A program made the position numbers and the translations under genes. 40,630 nucleotides of DNA from Nitrospira sp. (GTDB lineage: Bacteria > Nitrospirota > Nitrospiria > Nitrospirales > Nitrospiraceae): NCBI GenBank assembly GCA_019636875.1, contig JAHBWR010000017.1:1-40630 (forward strand). The letters run 5' to 3'. Of the stretch, positions 1 through 7,737 are shown in pieces; within the stretch, counting starts at the first letter, position 1, and every line of letters starts with the position of its first letter. A model generated the notes under the pieces. The model saw only the letters and a list, made by a program, of their open reading frames with translations, made no database searches and had not been told where the DNA came from.

Positions 1-1
1 C

Positions 2-556
2 CCGGTCCTCGGGATGATGACCGGATTTGCGTATCTGGGATTCTTTGGCCATTACCTGAGCCGGAAACGCCACCATGCCTCGATCTACAAGAAAGGGGAG
101 ATCGGAGACATTGTTCCATTTGACGTGTTTCGAAAGGTTGCTCGAGCGGAGTGGGACACGCTGTTATTCTTCTATGGCGTCGTCATGTGTGTCGGCGGAC
201 TCGGCCATATCGGCTATATGGCCCTGGCCTCTCAAGTACTCTACTCCCAGTGGGGGCCAACTTTTGCCAACATTACAATCGGCCTTTTATCGGCGATTGT
301 CGACAACATCCCGATCATGTTCGCGGTGTTGACCATGCACCCAGCTATTTCCGAAGGGCAATGGTTACTCGTGACGCTGACCGCAGGAGTGGGAGGCAGT
401 CTGCTCTCCATCGGATCGGCAGCCGGGGTTGCCTTGATGGGGCAGGCGAAAGGCAAGTACACGTTCTTTAGCCATCTCAAATGGACCCCGGCGATCGCGT
501 TGGGATACGGCGCAAGCATTCTCGTGCATATGTGGATCAATGCGCACACGTTCTGA
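2..556 (+). CDS. nhaD: NhaD-type Na+/H+ antiporter, C-terminal part (cut by window edge)
   Basis: Reading frame open from the first bases of the window, so the start lies outside it. The 184 visible residues are hydrophobic with several membrane spans and match the C-terminal third of the complete NhaD-like protein at 862-2319: 166 of the last 180 residues are identical, without gaps, at a constant offset of 1763 bases. The family (ArsB/NhaD superfamily) exchanges Na+ for H+ across the inner membrane. The conserved stretch around SAIVDNIPIMFAVLTM and the glycine-rich GVGGSLLSIGSAAGVALMG are intact, so this copy looks functional as far as it can be seen. It is the upstream half of a tandem gene duplication. 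Confidence 0.85.
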   Translation, partial: PVLGMMTGFAYLGFFGHYLSRKRHHASIYKKGEIGDIVPFDVFRKVARAEWDTLLFFYGVVMCVGGLGHIGYMALASQVLYSQWGPTFANITIGLLSAIVDNIPIMFAVLTMHPAISEGQWLLVTLTAGVGGSLLSIGSAAGVALMGQAKGKYTFFSHLKWTPAIALGYGASILVHMWINAHTF

Positions 557-861
557 ACGGGAAGATCGTTGAGGAAGCAGGTCGTTCTCTCCCGACCAGG
601 CGCCGCCTGCGGGACCTGGTCCACGCCTCTGCAGAGAGCCGCAGGTGTTCGGAAAGTTTACCTTGCTTTTCACGCATCTGCCTGTGTAGTTTGTGATCTT
701 CTTGAGATGGCCGGTGTATCTGGGTAGTCCGACTGTGACCTCGCACGACGATCTCTGGATCTGCTATTCGGCGGTACGCTAACGGTTCCCATCCGACCAT
801 TCCGGATCCACCGCAAAGACGAATCAGCCAACGAGGATGATCCTCGAAAGGACGGTCCTGC
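557..861. other. Intergenic stretch between the two nhaD copies
   Basis: Three hundred bases without a convincing gene. Open frames on the minus strand read through here but are basic, low-complexity shadows of the neighbouring genes. Only the first 20 or so bases after the stop codon resemble the sequence after the second nhaD copy. An AAAGGA ribosome-binding site for the second copy lies at about 847-852. No hairpin or clear promoter was seen. Confidence 0.5.
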
Positions 862-2319
862 GTGAATAGTTCTTCTCTCTTTGTCATGCTTTTTCGGTGT
901 CTGCAGTGTAGCGCCCGTCGTGTCGTCCAAGTCGGTCTTGGAACCGCGTTTATCGTCTTCGGGCTGCCGTTTCTCGCCTTCGCAGAAACCGAATCACATG
1001 CAGGGATCGACTTGACCACCGCCTCAGTGGGGTATTTTTCGCTGTGCATCTTTGTCCTGGCGTATGCGACGGTCATGTCCGAAGAATTTACCCACCTCAA
1101 GAAGTCTAAACCGGTGATTTTAGCTGCCGGCATCATTTGGGGGGCGATAGCTCTCGCGTATCCGCAGGACCAAAGCGAACTCGTTGAACATGCCTTCCGA
1201 CACAATCTGATGGAATACGCGGAACTGATGCTGTTTTTGTTGGTCGCCATGACCTACATCAACGCCCTCGATGAGCGACTCGTGTTTGAGGCGATCCGAG
1301 CATGGCTGGTCCGTAAAGGGTTCAGCTACCGGCAACTCTTCTGGATCACGGGGATCCTGGCATTTTTTATTTCACCAGTGGCAGACAATCTCACCACCGC
1401 CCTCTTGATGTGTGCCGTCGTCATGGCGGTAGGTGCCCACAGCCCAAAATTCGTCAATTTATCCTGTATTAATATTGTAGTGGCAGCCAATGCGGGTGGA
1501 GCGTTCAGCCCCTTCGGCGATATCACGACCCTGATGGTGTGGCAAAAGGGGCTCCTGGAGTTCTTTGACTTTTTTCAGCTGTTTATCCCCTCAGCCGTGA
1601 ACTTCCTTGTGCCAGCTGGAATCATGCATTATGCCGTCCCTCGAGTATCCCCACCGGCATCCTCCGAAAAGGTCCACATGAAGATCGGAGCTAAGCGCAT
1701 TATCGGGCTGTTTTTCCTCACGATTTGCACCGCAGTCAGTTTTCACAATTTTCTGCATCTGCCACCAGTCTTGGGGATGATGACCGGATTTGCGTATCTG
1801 GGATTGTTTGGCCATTACCTGAGCCGAAAACGCCACCATGCCTCGGCCTACAAGAAAGGGGAGATCGGAGACGTTGTTCCGTTCGATGTGTTTCAGAAGG
1901 TTGCTCGAGCGGAGTGGGACACGCTGCTGTTCTTCTATGGCGTCGTCATGTGTGTCGGCGGGCTCGGCCATATCGGCTATATGGCCTTGGCCTCCCACGT
2001 GCTCTATCTCGAGTGGGGAGCGACCTTCGCCAATGTCATGGTTGGAATATTGTCGGCAATTGTCGACAATATTCCGATCATGTTCGCAGTGTTGACGATG
2101 AACCCAGCCATTTCCGAGGGGCAATGGTTGCTCGTGACGCTGACCGCTGGAGTGGGGGGCAGTCTGCTCTCCATCGGATCGGCCGCGGGAGTTGCCTTGA
2201 TGGGGCAAGCAAAAGGGAAGTATACGTTTTTTAGTCATCTCAAATGGGCTCCGGCAATTGCGCTGGGGTACGGCGCCAGCATTCTCGTGCATATGTGGAT
2301 CAATGCGCACACGTTTTGA
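862..2319 (+). CDS. nhaD: NhaD-type Na+/H+ antiporter, complete copy
   Basis: A 485-residue polytopic inner-membrane protein with about twelve hydrophobic segments, of the length usual for NhaD antiporters. The family exports Na+ in exchange for H+. Motifs seen include FISPVADNLTTALLMCAVVM (about residues 169-188), NAGGAFSPFGDITTLM (about 210-225) and SAIVDNIPIMFAV near residue 405; the repeated Asp-Asn pairs in membrane segments are typical of this superfamily. The start is a GTG with AAAGGA about nine bases upstream; an ATG nine codons later is the alternative. It follows a 92% identical partial copy in tandem. Next to a Dab-type carbon system and a SulP transporter, it could maintain the Na+ gradient used for bicarbonate symport; that link is inference. 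Confidence 0.9.
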   Translation: MNSSSLFVMLFRCLQCSARRVVQVGLGTAFIVFGLPFLAFAETESHAGIDLTTASVGYFSLCIFVLAYATVMSEEFTHLKKSKPVILAAGIIWGAIALAYPQDQSELVEHAFRHNLMEYAELMLFLLVAMTYINALDERLVFEAIRAWLVRKGFSYRQLFWITGILAFFISPVADNLTTALLMCAVVMAVGAHSPKFVNLSCINIVVAANAGGAFSPFGDITTLMVWQKGLLEFFDFFQLFIPSAVNFLVPAGIMHYAVPRVSPPASSEKVHMKIGAKRIIGLFFLTICTAVSFHNFLHLPPVLGMMTGFAYLGLFGHYLSRKRHHASAYKKGEIGDVVPFDVFQKVARAEWDTLLFFYGVVMCVGGLGHIGYMALASHVLYLEWGATFANVMVGILSAIVDNIPIMFAVLTMNPAISEGQWLLVTLTAGVGGSLLSIGSAAGVALMGQAKGKYTFFSHLKWAPAIALGYGASILVHMWINAHTF

Positions 2320-2497
2320 GCAAGAAGATCTTCGAAAACTCAGCAAAGGGGTCTAGAATGTTGGCGTCGGTGATCTCCCGAACCTGACCGTAGGGCTTCT
2401 CCCAGCTTTGAGCGATCATGTCTTCTCGCACGCGCTTCGCCATCTCAACCAGCTTCTCGGGGCCTCGTTTTCCCGGAGCACATTCGGTACCATACAG
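2300..2497 (-). pseudogene. Open frame, possible remnant of an unknown gene
   Basis: On the minus strand 65 codons are open between an in-frame TAA at 2498-2500 and a TGA at 2300-2302, with no ATG, GTG or TTG near the upstream end. The product reads like real protein (GPEKLVEMAKRVREDMIAQS, then WEKPYGQVREITDANILDPF) and is balanced in composition. I do not recognise a family. The frame overlaps the last bases of nhaD antisense. It may be the truncated tail of a lost gene; a 48-residue protein from the internal ATG is the other possibility. It occupies most of the 349-base gap between nhaD and the secreted protein; the rest of that gap shows nothing. Confidence 0.3.
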
Positions 2498-2668
2498 TTA
2501 GTTCTCAAGACTTCGGACGTCCTTCGACCCATCGGCTAGCGCCTGTTCCTCTGAACATTGGGACTGCCGATTGCATTAAATTTAGACGAGTTATCATGCC
2601 CGGATCGGTATCGGTCATGCCGAATTGGTGATGGCTCCCGGTCTTCTCATTTTCTTGGAGTATGAACC

Positions 2669-5041
2669 ATGATAGTACGATCCACCGGACTCCTCGTTCT
2701 GCTTATAAGCGCCCTCGAGTTAGTCTCTCCGTCACTCGGTAACGCCGCATCCTCCGGAATACAAGCCGGCCATGACATCAGCCGGTTTGCGCTGCAGTAT
2801 GCCCAAGCGCTCGCCCACTCCAAGATTGAAACCTGGGCCGCGACAGACTTGGGATGCCTGAGCCAGGCACGGGCCGCGGTTGGAGCCAAGTCGCCAAAAC
2901 TAAAGGCGGAAATGGCCCGACGCTGTTGGGACGAGACATTGCAGAGCCACACAACCATGGTGTCCCAGCGGACCGAAGCCGGCGTCTTCAACGCCACAGG
3001 GCAGGGGGTGGGCCTCGGCCTCTTACACGACCGGCACCGCGCCACGGAACACTGGAAAGAATACCCGCCCGCAGTCTTCATATCTCCCCCCATCATCCTG
3101 CAAGACCAAGCTCCGATGCCCAAGCTGACCGTGGTGGGCACCAGTCCGGCTCACCGATTCGCCCTGTCCCATATCCAGGAAGGGTCACTGGTGTCGGTAC
3201 CAGGGCACGCCGTGGATATCAAGATCGCCTACCCCGATCCGCTCACGGCGCCGCTGGCGCTCAGACCGGAAGAGGTTTGGTGGGGAAACGGATCGTCACG
3301 CCAGTTCAGGCCGGTGCACGAGCTCGTCGCTCGGTTCATTGTCGTGACCGGCCTGCGCAAGCTCGGATTTCCCACGGACCGAGCAGTCATGAATGAAGGT
3401 CTTTCCGGTGGACCGTTGATTGCCACGACCCATTACGGGCTGCGGCCTGATAACGGCTGGAAGTTTGACCAGGCTGATCCGTCTCACACCATCGTGAAGG
3501 GAGAACTCGTCCCAGGCTCAATCCAGTGGTGGGAGCGGGCTGATGCCGAGCCGTTCATGCGGGCAGCCTTGAAACGAGCCACCCACCTGACGGCGGAAGC
3601 ACGGACCGGCCTACTGACTCGGCTCTTGTTGATCGATCCGGAGGATGCCTTGACCCATAGTCTGCGCGGGAACGACAGCTATCAGGCAGTGCTGCAGGAG
3701 GGGATCGCCCGAGGAGGGCTCGCCGCCCGGGACGACCATGCCTTGCAGCGTATTACCGAACTCTATTGGACCATCCAAGCGCAAACCTGGCGACAGGAAG
3801 TCACCGCCGTATCGGAAGGGTACGAACCGGCCGCCGATGCCCTATATCGCGCCCTGGCGTCCTATGAGGCCCTGGTCCAACAAGATCGTGCCACACCGGA
3901 ACAACGCCGACGCCTCGGTGTGTTGACTCGATGGAATAATGATCCGTCCGGCGCGCTAGGGATCCATGAGGCGTTGCTACGCGATAGCACTCCGGGTACG
4001 ACCGAATACGCCACCATCTTGACCGAAATCGCCTGGGATCGGATCCAGTTTGTCTCGTGGAATCGCCGCTACACCCATCCCTGGCTCACACAGGCTCAAG
4101 CTGAAGCAGAAGAGGCAGCCCGGTTGCTGAGACAGCCATACGACAAGCTCCATGCGCACTATGCGCAGGTCGCCGTGGAATCGCTTGCGGTGCCGCGCAA
4201 TCTGGATCAGTTTCAGGAACAGATGCAGCAGATCAGGCAGGATGTGGATCAGATCCCCGGCTTGCAAGGCCTGCACAGGCACCTGGTCGCCAACGATCTC
4301 GTCAAGTCGCTCACTCCAGAGGCGGCCGCCATCGTCCTCCCGAGTCCCCCACGCTCACCCGACGTGCTGGACGTGGCCGTCCATGCCAATCCCCCACAGC
4401 AGGACATCCTCTGGCAGTGGAATTTTGAGCACGATGAGCTCGGAACTATGCCGGCCGGTTTCGTCGAGATGGGCCGGGACGATGAGCACGCCGCCCTCTG
4501 GGAAGTCCAAGTCGATCAGGACCCATCACGCGGTATCCAACGACTGGTCCGCTCGCTGACCTGTGCACGGCAGGACTGTGTGCGACTCCTCGTCGCAGAC
4601 AAAGTAAGAACGACGTACCCCGATGTCACCGTTCAGGTGCGTGCCCCAGGGCAAGCTGACCAGAGCGAGCTCGGAATCGCCATCGCCGTCACCGACCGTG
4701 ACAATTATTATTCGATTACGCTTCAGCCGGGGACCGGCCTCGTGACGACCAGACGCGTGACGGACGGTCACGTGACCGTGCTGGGACACGTCACAGCCAA
4801 ACTCACGCCGAAGGCCTGGCATACGATGCGCGTCCAACGGATCAACTTTCTGCATCTCGATAAGGGTCGATTGGCGGTCTATGTGGATGGTGCCCAGGTC
4901 GCGGCGGTCGAGGATACCGTGCTGCCTCAGGAAGGGCGGGTCGGCCTGATTGCCTTGGGTCCGTCAGCAGCGCAGTTCGACAGCCTCCATGTACTGGATC
5001 TGGTCTCGAACCGGACGTTCTCTCAACCGGCCGCGTACTAG
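2669..5041 (+). CDS. Large secreted protein of unknown function with a C-terminal LamG-like domain
   Basis: A 790-residue protein with a Sec signal peptide: positively charged start, hydrophobic stretch LLVLLISALELV, likely cleavage near residues 26-27 (GNAA-SS). The start ATG has GGAG eight bases upstream. Residues 30-230 are a soluble domain I cannot name; residues 300-520 are rich in helices with many Ala, Leu and Gln, possibly TPR-like. From about residue 575 to 780 the sequence looks like a concanavalin/LamG-type beta-sandwich (WQWNFEHDELGTMPAGF, later GRLAVYVDGAQVAAVED and GRVGLIALGPSAAQFDSL), the layout seen in DUF1080-like sugar-binding domains. It is probably periplasmic or surface-exposed. 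It ends 26 bases from the convergent MpsC gene. The domain reading is by pattern only; no function can be assigned. Confidence 0.7.
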   Translation: MIVRSTGLLVLLISALELVSPSLGNAASSGIQAGHDISRFALQYAQALAHSKIETWAATDLGCLSQARAAVGAKSPKLKAEMARRCWDETLQSHTTMVSQRTEAGVFNATGQGVGLGLLHDRHRATEHWKEYPPAVFISPPIILQDQAPMPKLTVVGTSPAHRFALSHIQEGSLVSVPGHAVDIKIAYPDPLTAPLALRPEEVWWGNGSSRQFRPVHELVARFIVVTGLRKLGFPTDRAVMNEGLSGGPLIATTHYGLRPDNGWKFDQADPSHTIVKGELVPGSIQWWERADAEPFMRAALKRATHLTAEARTGLLTRLLLIDPEDALTHSLRGNDSYQAVLQEGIARGGLAARDDHALQRITELYWTIQAQTWRQEVTAVSEGYEPAADALYRALASYEALVQQDRATPEQRRRLGVLTRWNNDPSGALGIHEALLRDSTPGTTEYATILTEIAWDRIQFVSWNRRYTHPWLTQAQAEAEEAARLLRQPYDKLHAHYAQVAVESLAVPRNLDQFQEQMQQIRQDVDQIPGLQGLHRHLVANDLVKSLTPEAAAIVLPSPPRSPDVLDVAVHANPPQQDILWQWNFEHDELGTMPAGFVEMGRDDEHAALWEVQVDQDPSRGIQRLVRSLTCARQDCVRLLVADKVRTTYPDVTVQVRAPGQADQSELGIAIAVTDRDNYYSITLQPGTGLVTTRRVTDGHVTVLGHVTAKLTPKAWHTMRVQRINFLHLDKGRLAVYVDGAQVAAVEDTVLPQEGRVGLIALGPSAAQFDSLHVLDLVSNRTFSQPAAY

Positions 5042-5067
5042 CGTTTAGAAATCAAGAGCTTCTCGGC

Positions 5068-5472
5068 TCAGGAGGAGCTGAACGGCCTCGCTCCATTTTG
5101 GATATCTCGATCTGTCGTAAACACGAACACTCGCTCGCTGAGCTGCACATCAATATCGGTGAAGAGTCCGAGAACTTTGGCCCCGGTAATTTCGCTGACC
5201 TGTTCGCAGAGCTTATCTCGGCCTTGCGCGATCAAGTTTTGCCGGATCTGCTTAACCATCTCCACACCCTCGGCGGTTTTCGCCAGTTGCCGTTCTGCCG
5301 GCGTCAGCACACCCTTTAGCCGAACGACGACAAGATCACGCGCGACGAGCGCACGAACCTCATCAGGGCCTCGTCCCATGAACTCTTGCTCAAACTTGAT
5401 GACGGCGTTGCGTATGGAGTTTTCCATGTCTCGGCTTTGTGCGATTATAAGGTCGCGGGAAGAGACGAACAA
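5068..5472 (-). CDS. mpsC: MpsC / DUF2294 family protein
   Basis: A 134-residue soluble protein with the DUF2294 core: IRNAVIKFEQEFMGRGPDEV, then RDLVVVRLKGVLTPAERQLA and a C-terminal FTDIDVQLSERVFVFTTDR. The family includes MpsC of the Staphylococcus aureus MpsABC system, in which MpsA and MpsB are the NuoL-like and DUF2309 proteins also called DabB and DabA. Its role beside the DabB/DabA operon here, on the opposite strand, fits that association. MpsC itself has no established activity. The longest frame begins with TTG at 5472, with GAGG very close in front; an ATG at 5427, giving 119 residues starting MENSIRNAV, is equally possible but has no clear ribosome-binding site. Confidence 0.82.
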   Translation of the reverse strand: MFVSSRDLIIAQSRDMENSIRNAVIKFEQEFMGRGPDEVRALVARDLVVVRLKGVLTPAERQLAKTAEGVEMVKQIRQNLIAQGRDKLCEQVSEITGAKVLGLFTDIDVQLSERVFVFTTDRDIQNGARPFSSS

Positions 5473-5572
5473 GTACCTCGCTGCTTAGGCCTTTCGTCGA
5501 TTGAGTCGGGTTCTTGATGGGCCTTTCGTTCTATCCATCGGTGGATGGAAGCCCTGATCGGGTATTTCAGGC

Positions 5573-5611
5573 TTGACCCGTTCCTCTGCCCCATATTATT
5601 CATGGGGCAGA
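5573..5611 (+). promoter_or_regulatory. Possible sigma-70 promoter with overlapping inverted repeat upstream of the dab operon
   Basis: TTGACC (5573-5578) and TATTAT (5594-5599) lie 15 bases apart, shorter than the ideal 17. A perfect 10-base inverted repeat, TCTGCCCCAT and ATGGGGCAGA (5585-5594 and 5602-5611, 7-base loop), overlaps the -10 element. It could be an operator or an RNA hairpin in the leader. There is no U-tract behind it, so it is not a typical terminator. Confidence 0.35.
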
Positions 5612-5732
5612 ATTTCGGAAGATGGCAATGTTGCCTCCCCTCGAGATTGCTCGTGGAGAGGTAGGACGCCTCGATTGATCCTTGCATGGCCGTAGGGCGA
5701 CCCGCAGTCTATTGAGAGGCCGGTCGTAGTAC

Positions 5733-5775
5733 AAGCCAACCGTTTGGTTTCACACCGAACGGTTGGCTTTTATTT
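5733..5775 (+). terminator. Intrinsic terminator-like hairpin in the leader of the dab operon
   Basis: A 12-base perfect stem (5733-5744 with 5758-5769), extendable by a G-T and two G-C pairs to 15 with a 7-base loop, is followed directly by TTTATTTT. This is the form of a Rho-independent terminator on the plus strand. It ends about 25 bases before the start of the first DabB gene. The only gene upstream for 260 bases is on the other strand, so it may act as an attenuator rather than ending a neighbouring transcript. Confidence 0.7.
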
Positions 5776-5797
5776 TGAGAACGCTGATGAGGTGTCC

Positions 5798-7498
5798 ATG
5801 TTCCTGTGTCTCCTGGTTCCCTTGCTTCCGTTGATCGCCGCGTTGATCGTCCTGAGCGGTAACGACTCGACGCTTCACCGCCGCGCGAAGCTCGCGGCGT
5901 GGCCGATCGGGTTGGCCTTTGGTTGTGCCTTGGCCACAATCTACGTGGTTACCGTCAACGGCCCCCTCGTGTTTCGACTCTATGACCCAGCAACACCCAT
6001 GGGATTCACGATCCCCCTCGGCCTGTACGTTGACCGATTGAGCGCGGTGATGATGACCTTGATCTCGGGGATCGGCACGATCATTTATACCTACTCCGTC
6101 GAGTACATGTATCAAGATGCCCACCAGCGCCGGTATCTCGCGCTGATTGGGATCACAGTGTTTGTCCTCCTCTGCCTGGTCTCCAGCGCGAACCTTCTGA
6201 TGCTCTTCGTGCTCTGGCAGGTGCTCAGCTATCTCCTGTATATCCTAGTTCACAATCACGGCCATCGAGACACGCTGGAGAGCGCATTTCGCACATTTAC
6301 TCTCCTACGGGTCGGTGATGTCGCCTTCATGGGTGGGATCGCCCTAGCCTACGCGCTCTACGGGACGTTGGAATTTCCGGATCTGTTTGCCGTCGCAGCG
6401 CACTCGACGGCAACCGTGTCTCCGTTCCCCGGCATCGAGCTCGAGGGCCATACGGCCGTCACGCTCTTACTGCTGGTCGGAGGGATGAGCAAATCCGCTC
6501 AATTCCCGTTCTACGTCTGGCTCCCTCGCTACCTCTACGCACCGACCTCCGTCACGGCTTTGTTGCATGCTGGCATCATCAACGCTGCAGGGTTTCTCAT
6601 CAACCGCATGGCTCCCCTGTTCGGGATGAGTTCGACTACGCTCCACGTCGCGCTCGTCATCGGGACGCTGACCGCTGTTGCCGGAGCGACCATGATGCTG
6701 GTCCAGAACGACATAAAAAATATGCTCGGGTTTTCGACCATCGGCCAAATGGGCTACATGGTGATGGAATGCGGCCTGGGGGCGTTTTCTCTGGCGGTCT
6801 TCCATCTGATCGCACACGGACTCTTCAAGGCGACCGTCTTCCTGAACTGTGGGAACGTCATTCACAAAGCCAGGCAAGAACCGCTGCTCCCCCATCCTGG
6901 ACAACACGTGGAAGAGGAGCATTATTCGCCCCTGACGTGGGCCACCGGATTCATCACGACCCTGCTGATCCCGTTGCTCATTCTCTTGGCAACGCACGGC
7001 GTGTTGGAGATTCCGCTTTTGGAATCCCAGGGAACCGTCATCTTTCTCTTCTTCATCTGGATCACATCCTCGCAAGCGATTCTCACTCTGACGCGGCTGC
7101 ACGCGGTCGCCTCATGGAAAGTCTCGGTCGCCATGTTGGTGACGCTCTTGTTCATCGTGTTCGTGTATCTGTTCGCCGTCGAAACGTTCACGGCGTTCCT
7201 CTACCCAAATCCCGAGGAAGTGGCCTCGTACTTCAAGGCCGCAGAGCTCCCCACGGGGTTGTTCGATCTCATGTTGGTCGTCTCGACACAGCTGACGATT
7301 GCGGGGTGGATCTACCTCTACTTGCGTGCTCATGGCCGAACCATATGGAGCCCCCCGTGGATCGCCCATCTTCGTGTTCGCCTGTACGTCCTCGTTCTCA
7401 ATCGACTTTATGTCGATTCGATATTGCATCGAGTGGGTCGGGTGTTGACCTCCGCGATCCAGCGTGTGGATAAATATGCTCGGGAACGGGCGCTCTGA
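5798..7498 (+). CDS. dabB: DabB-like / NuoL-like proton-conducting membrane subunit, first copy
   Basis: A 566-residue membrane protein of the NuoL/MrpA family with about 14 hydrophobic segments. Seen: FVLWQVLSYLLYILVHNH (about 136-153), SKSAQFPFYVWLP (231-243) with the channel-type Lys232, LLHAGIINAAGFLINRMAPLF (255-275) and IGQMGYMVMECGLGAF. In complex I NuoL the Trp at about 140 is followed by a key Glu; here it is Gln141. DabB subunits partner DabA and are thought to couple an ion gradient to CO2 hydration. The start chosen is the ATG with TGAGG in front; the frame is open 18 codons further up but overlaps the leader hairpin. First gene of a plus-strand operon; its paralogue follows at 7716. 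Confidence 0.88.
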   Translation: MFLCLLVPLLPLIAALIVLSGNDSTLHRRAKLAAWPIGLAFGCALATIYVVTVNGPLVFRLYDPATPMGFTIPLGLYVDRLSAVMMTLISGIGTIIYTYSVEYMYQDAHQRRYLALIGITVFVLLCLVSSANLLMLFVLWQVLSYLLYILVHNHGHRDTLESAFRTFTLLRVGDVAFMGGIALAYALYGTLEFPDLFAVAAHSTATVSPFPGIELEGHTAVTLLLLVGGMSKSAQFPFYVWLPRYLYAPTSVTALLHAGIINAAGFLINRMAPLFGMSSTTLHVALVIGTLTAVAGATMMLVQNDIKNMLGFSTIGQMGYMVMECGLGAFSLAVFHLIAHGLFKATVFLNCGNVIHKARQEPLLPHPGQHVEEEHYSPLTWATGFITTLLIPLLILLATHGVLEIPLLESQGTVIFLFFIWITSSQAILTLTRLHAVASWKVSVAMLVTLLFIVFVYLFAVETFTAFLYPNPEEVASYFKAAELPTGLFDLMLVVSTQLTIAGWIYLYLRAHGRTIWSPPWIAHLRVRLYVLVLNRLYVDSILHRVGRVLTSAIQRVDKYARERAL

Positions 7499-7530
7499 TT
7501 AATCGGTTATGGACGCGCGAGGGCTTTCTC

Positions 7531-7737
7531 ATGGTTCCCGACACAGGACGCATGTGCGTCTCAACCCAGCGTGTCAATGTACGCCTCGTGAACGACCGTC
7601 TTGACGAACATGAAGGCAGCGTATTAATGGTTACCCTGCCGCTTGTCCGAGTCGGAGCCGGAACGAGCCAACGAAGGAAGAGCATGAACGCTGTTCAACG
7701 ACAAGGAGAGATGCCGTGTTGCCGTCGCTCATGCTGA
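7531..7737 (+). CDS. Possible small ORF between the two dabB genes
   Basis: A 68-codon frame with ATG at 7531 and GAGGG seven bases upstream, overlapping the next gene start by 22 bases. The middle, RVNVRLVNDRLDEHEGSVLM, looks protein-like; the end is basic and cysteine-rich and is probably not meaningful. It fills most of the 217-base gap in an otherwise tightly packed operon. I do not recognise it. It may be a coupling leader peptide or chance. Confidence 0.3.
   Translation: MVPDTGRMCVSTQRVNVRLVNDRLDEHEGSVLMVTLPLVRVGAGTSQRRKSMNAVQRQGEMPCCRRSC

Noticed and set aside
537..1250. Long minus-strand frame (237 codons) opposite the start of nhaD
   Set aside because: It mirrors the nhaD coding strand, is very basic and rich in Arg and Ser, and has no domain pattern or ribosome-binding site. 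It is a shadow frame.
1591..2346. Minus-strand frame of 251 codons opposite nhaD
   Set aside because: Composition typical of an antisense shadow, with no recognisable motif; the plus-strand gene explains the openness.
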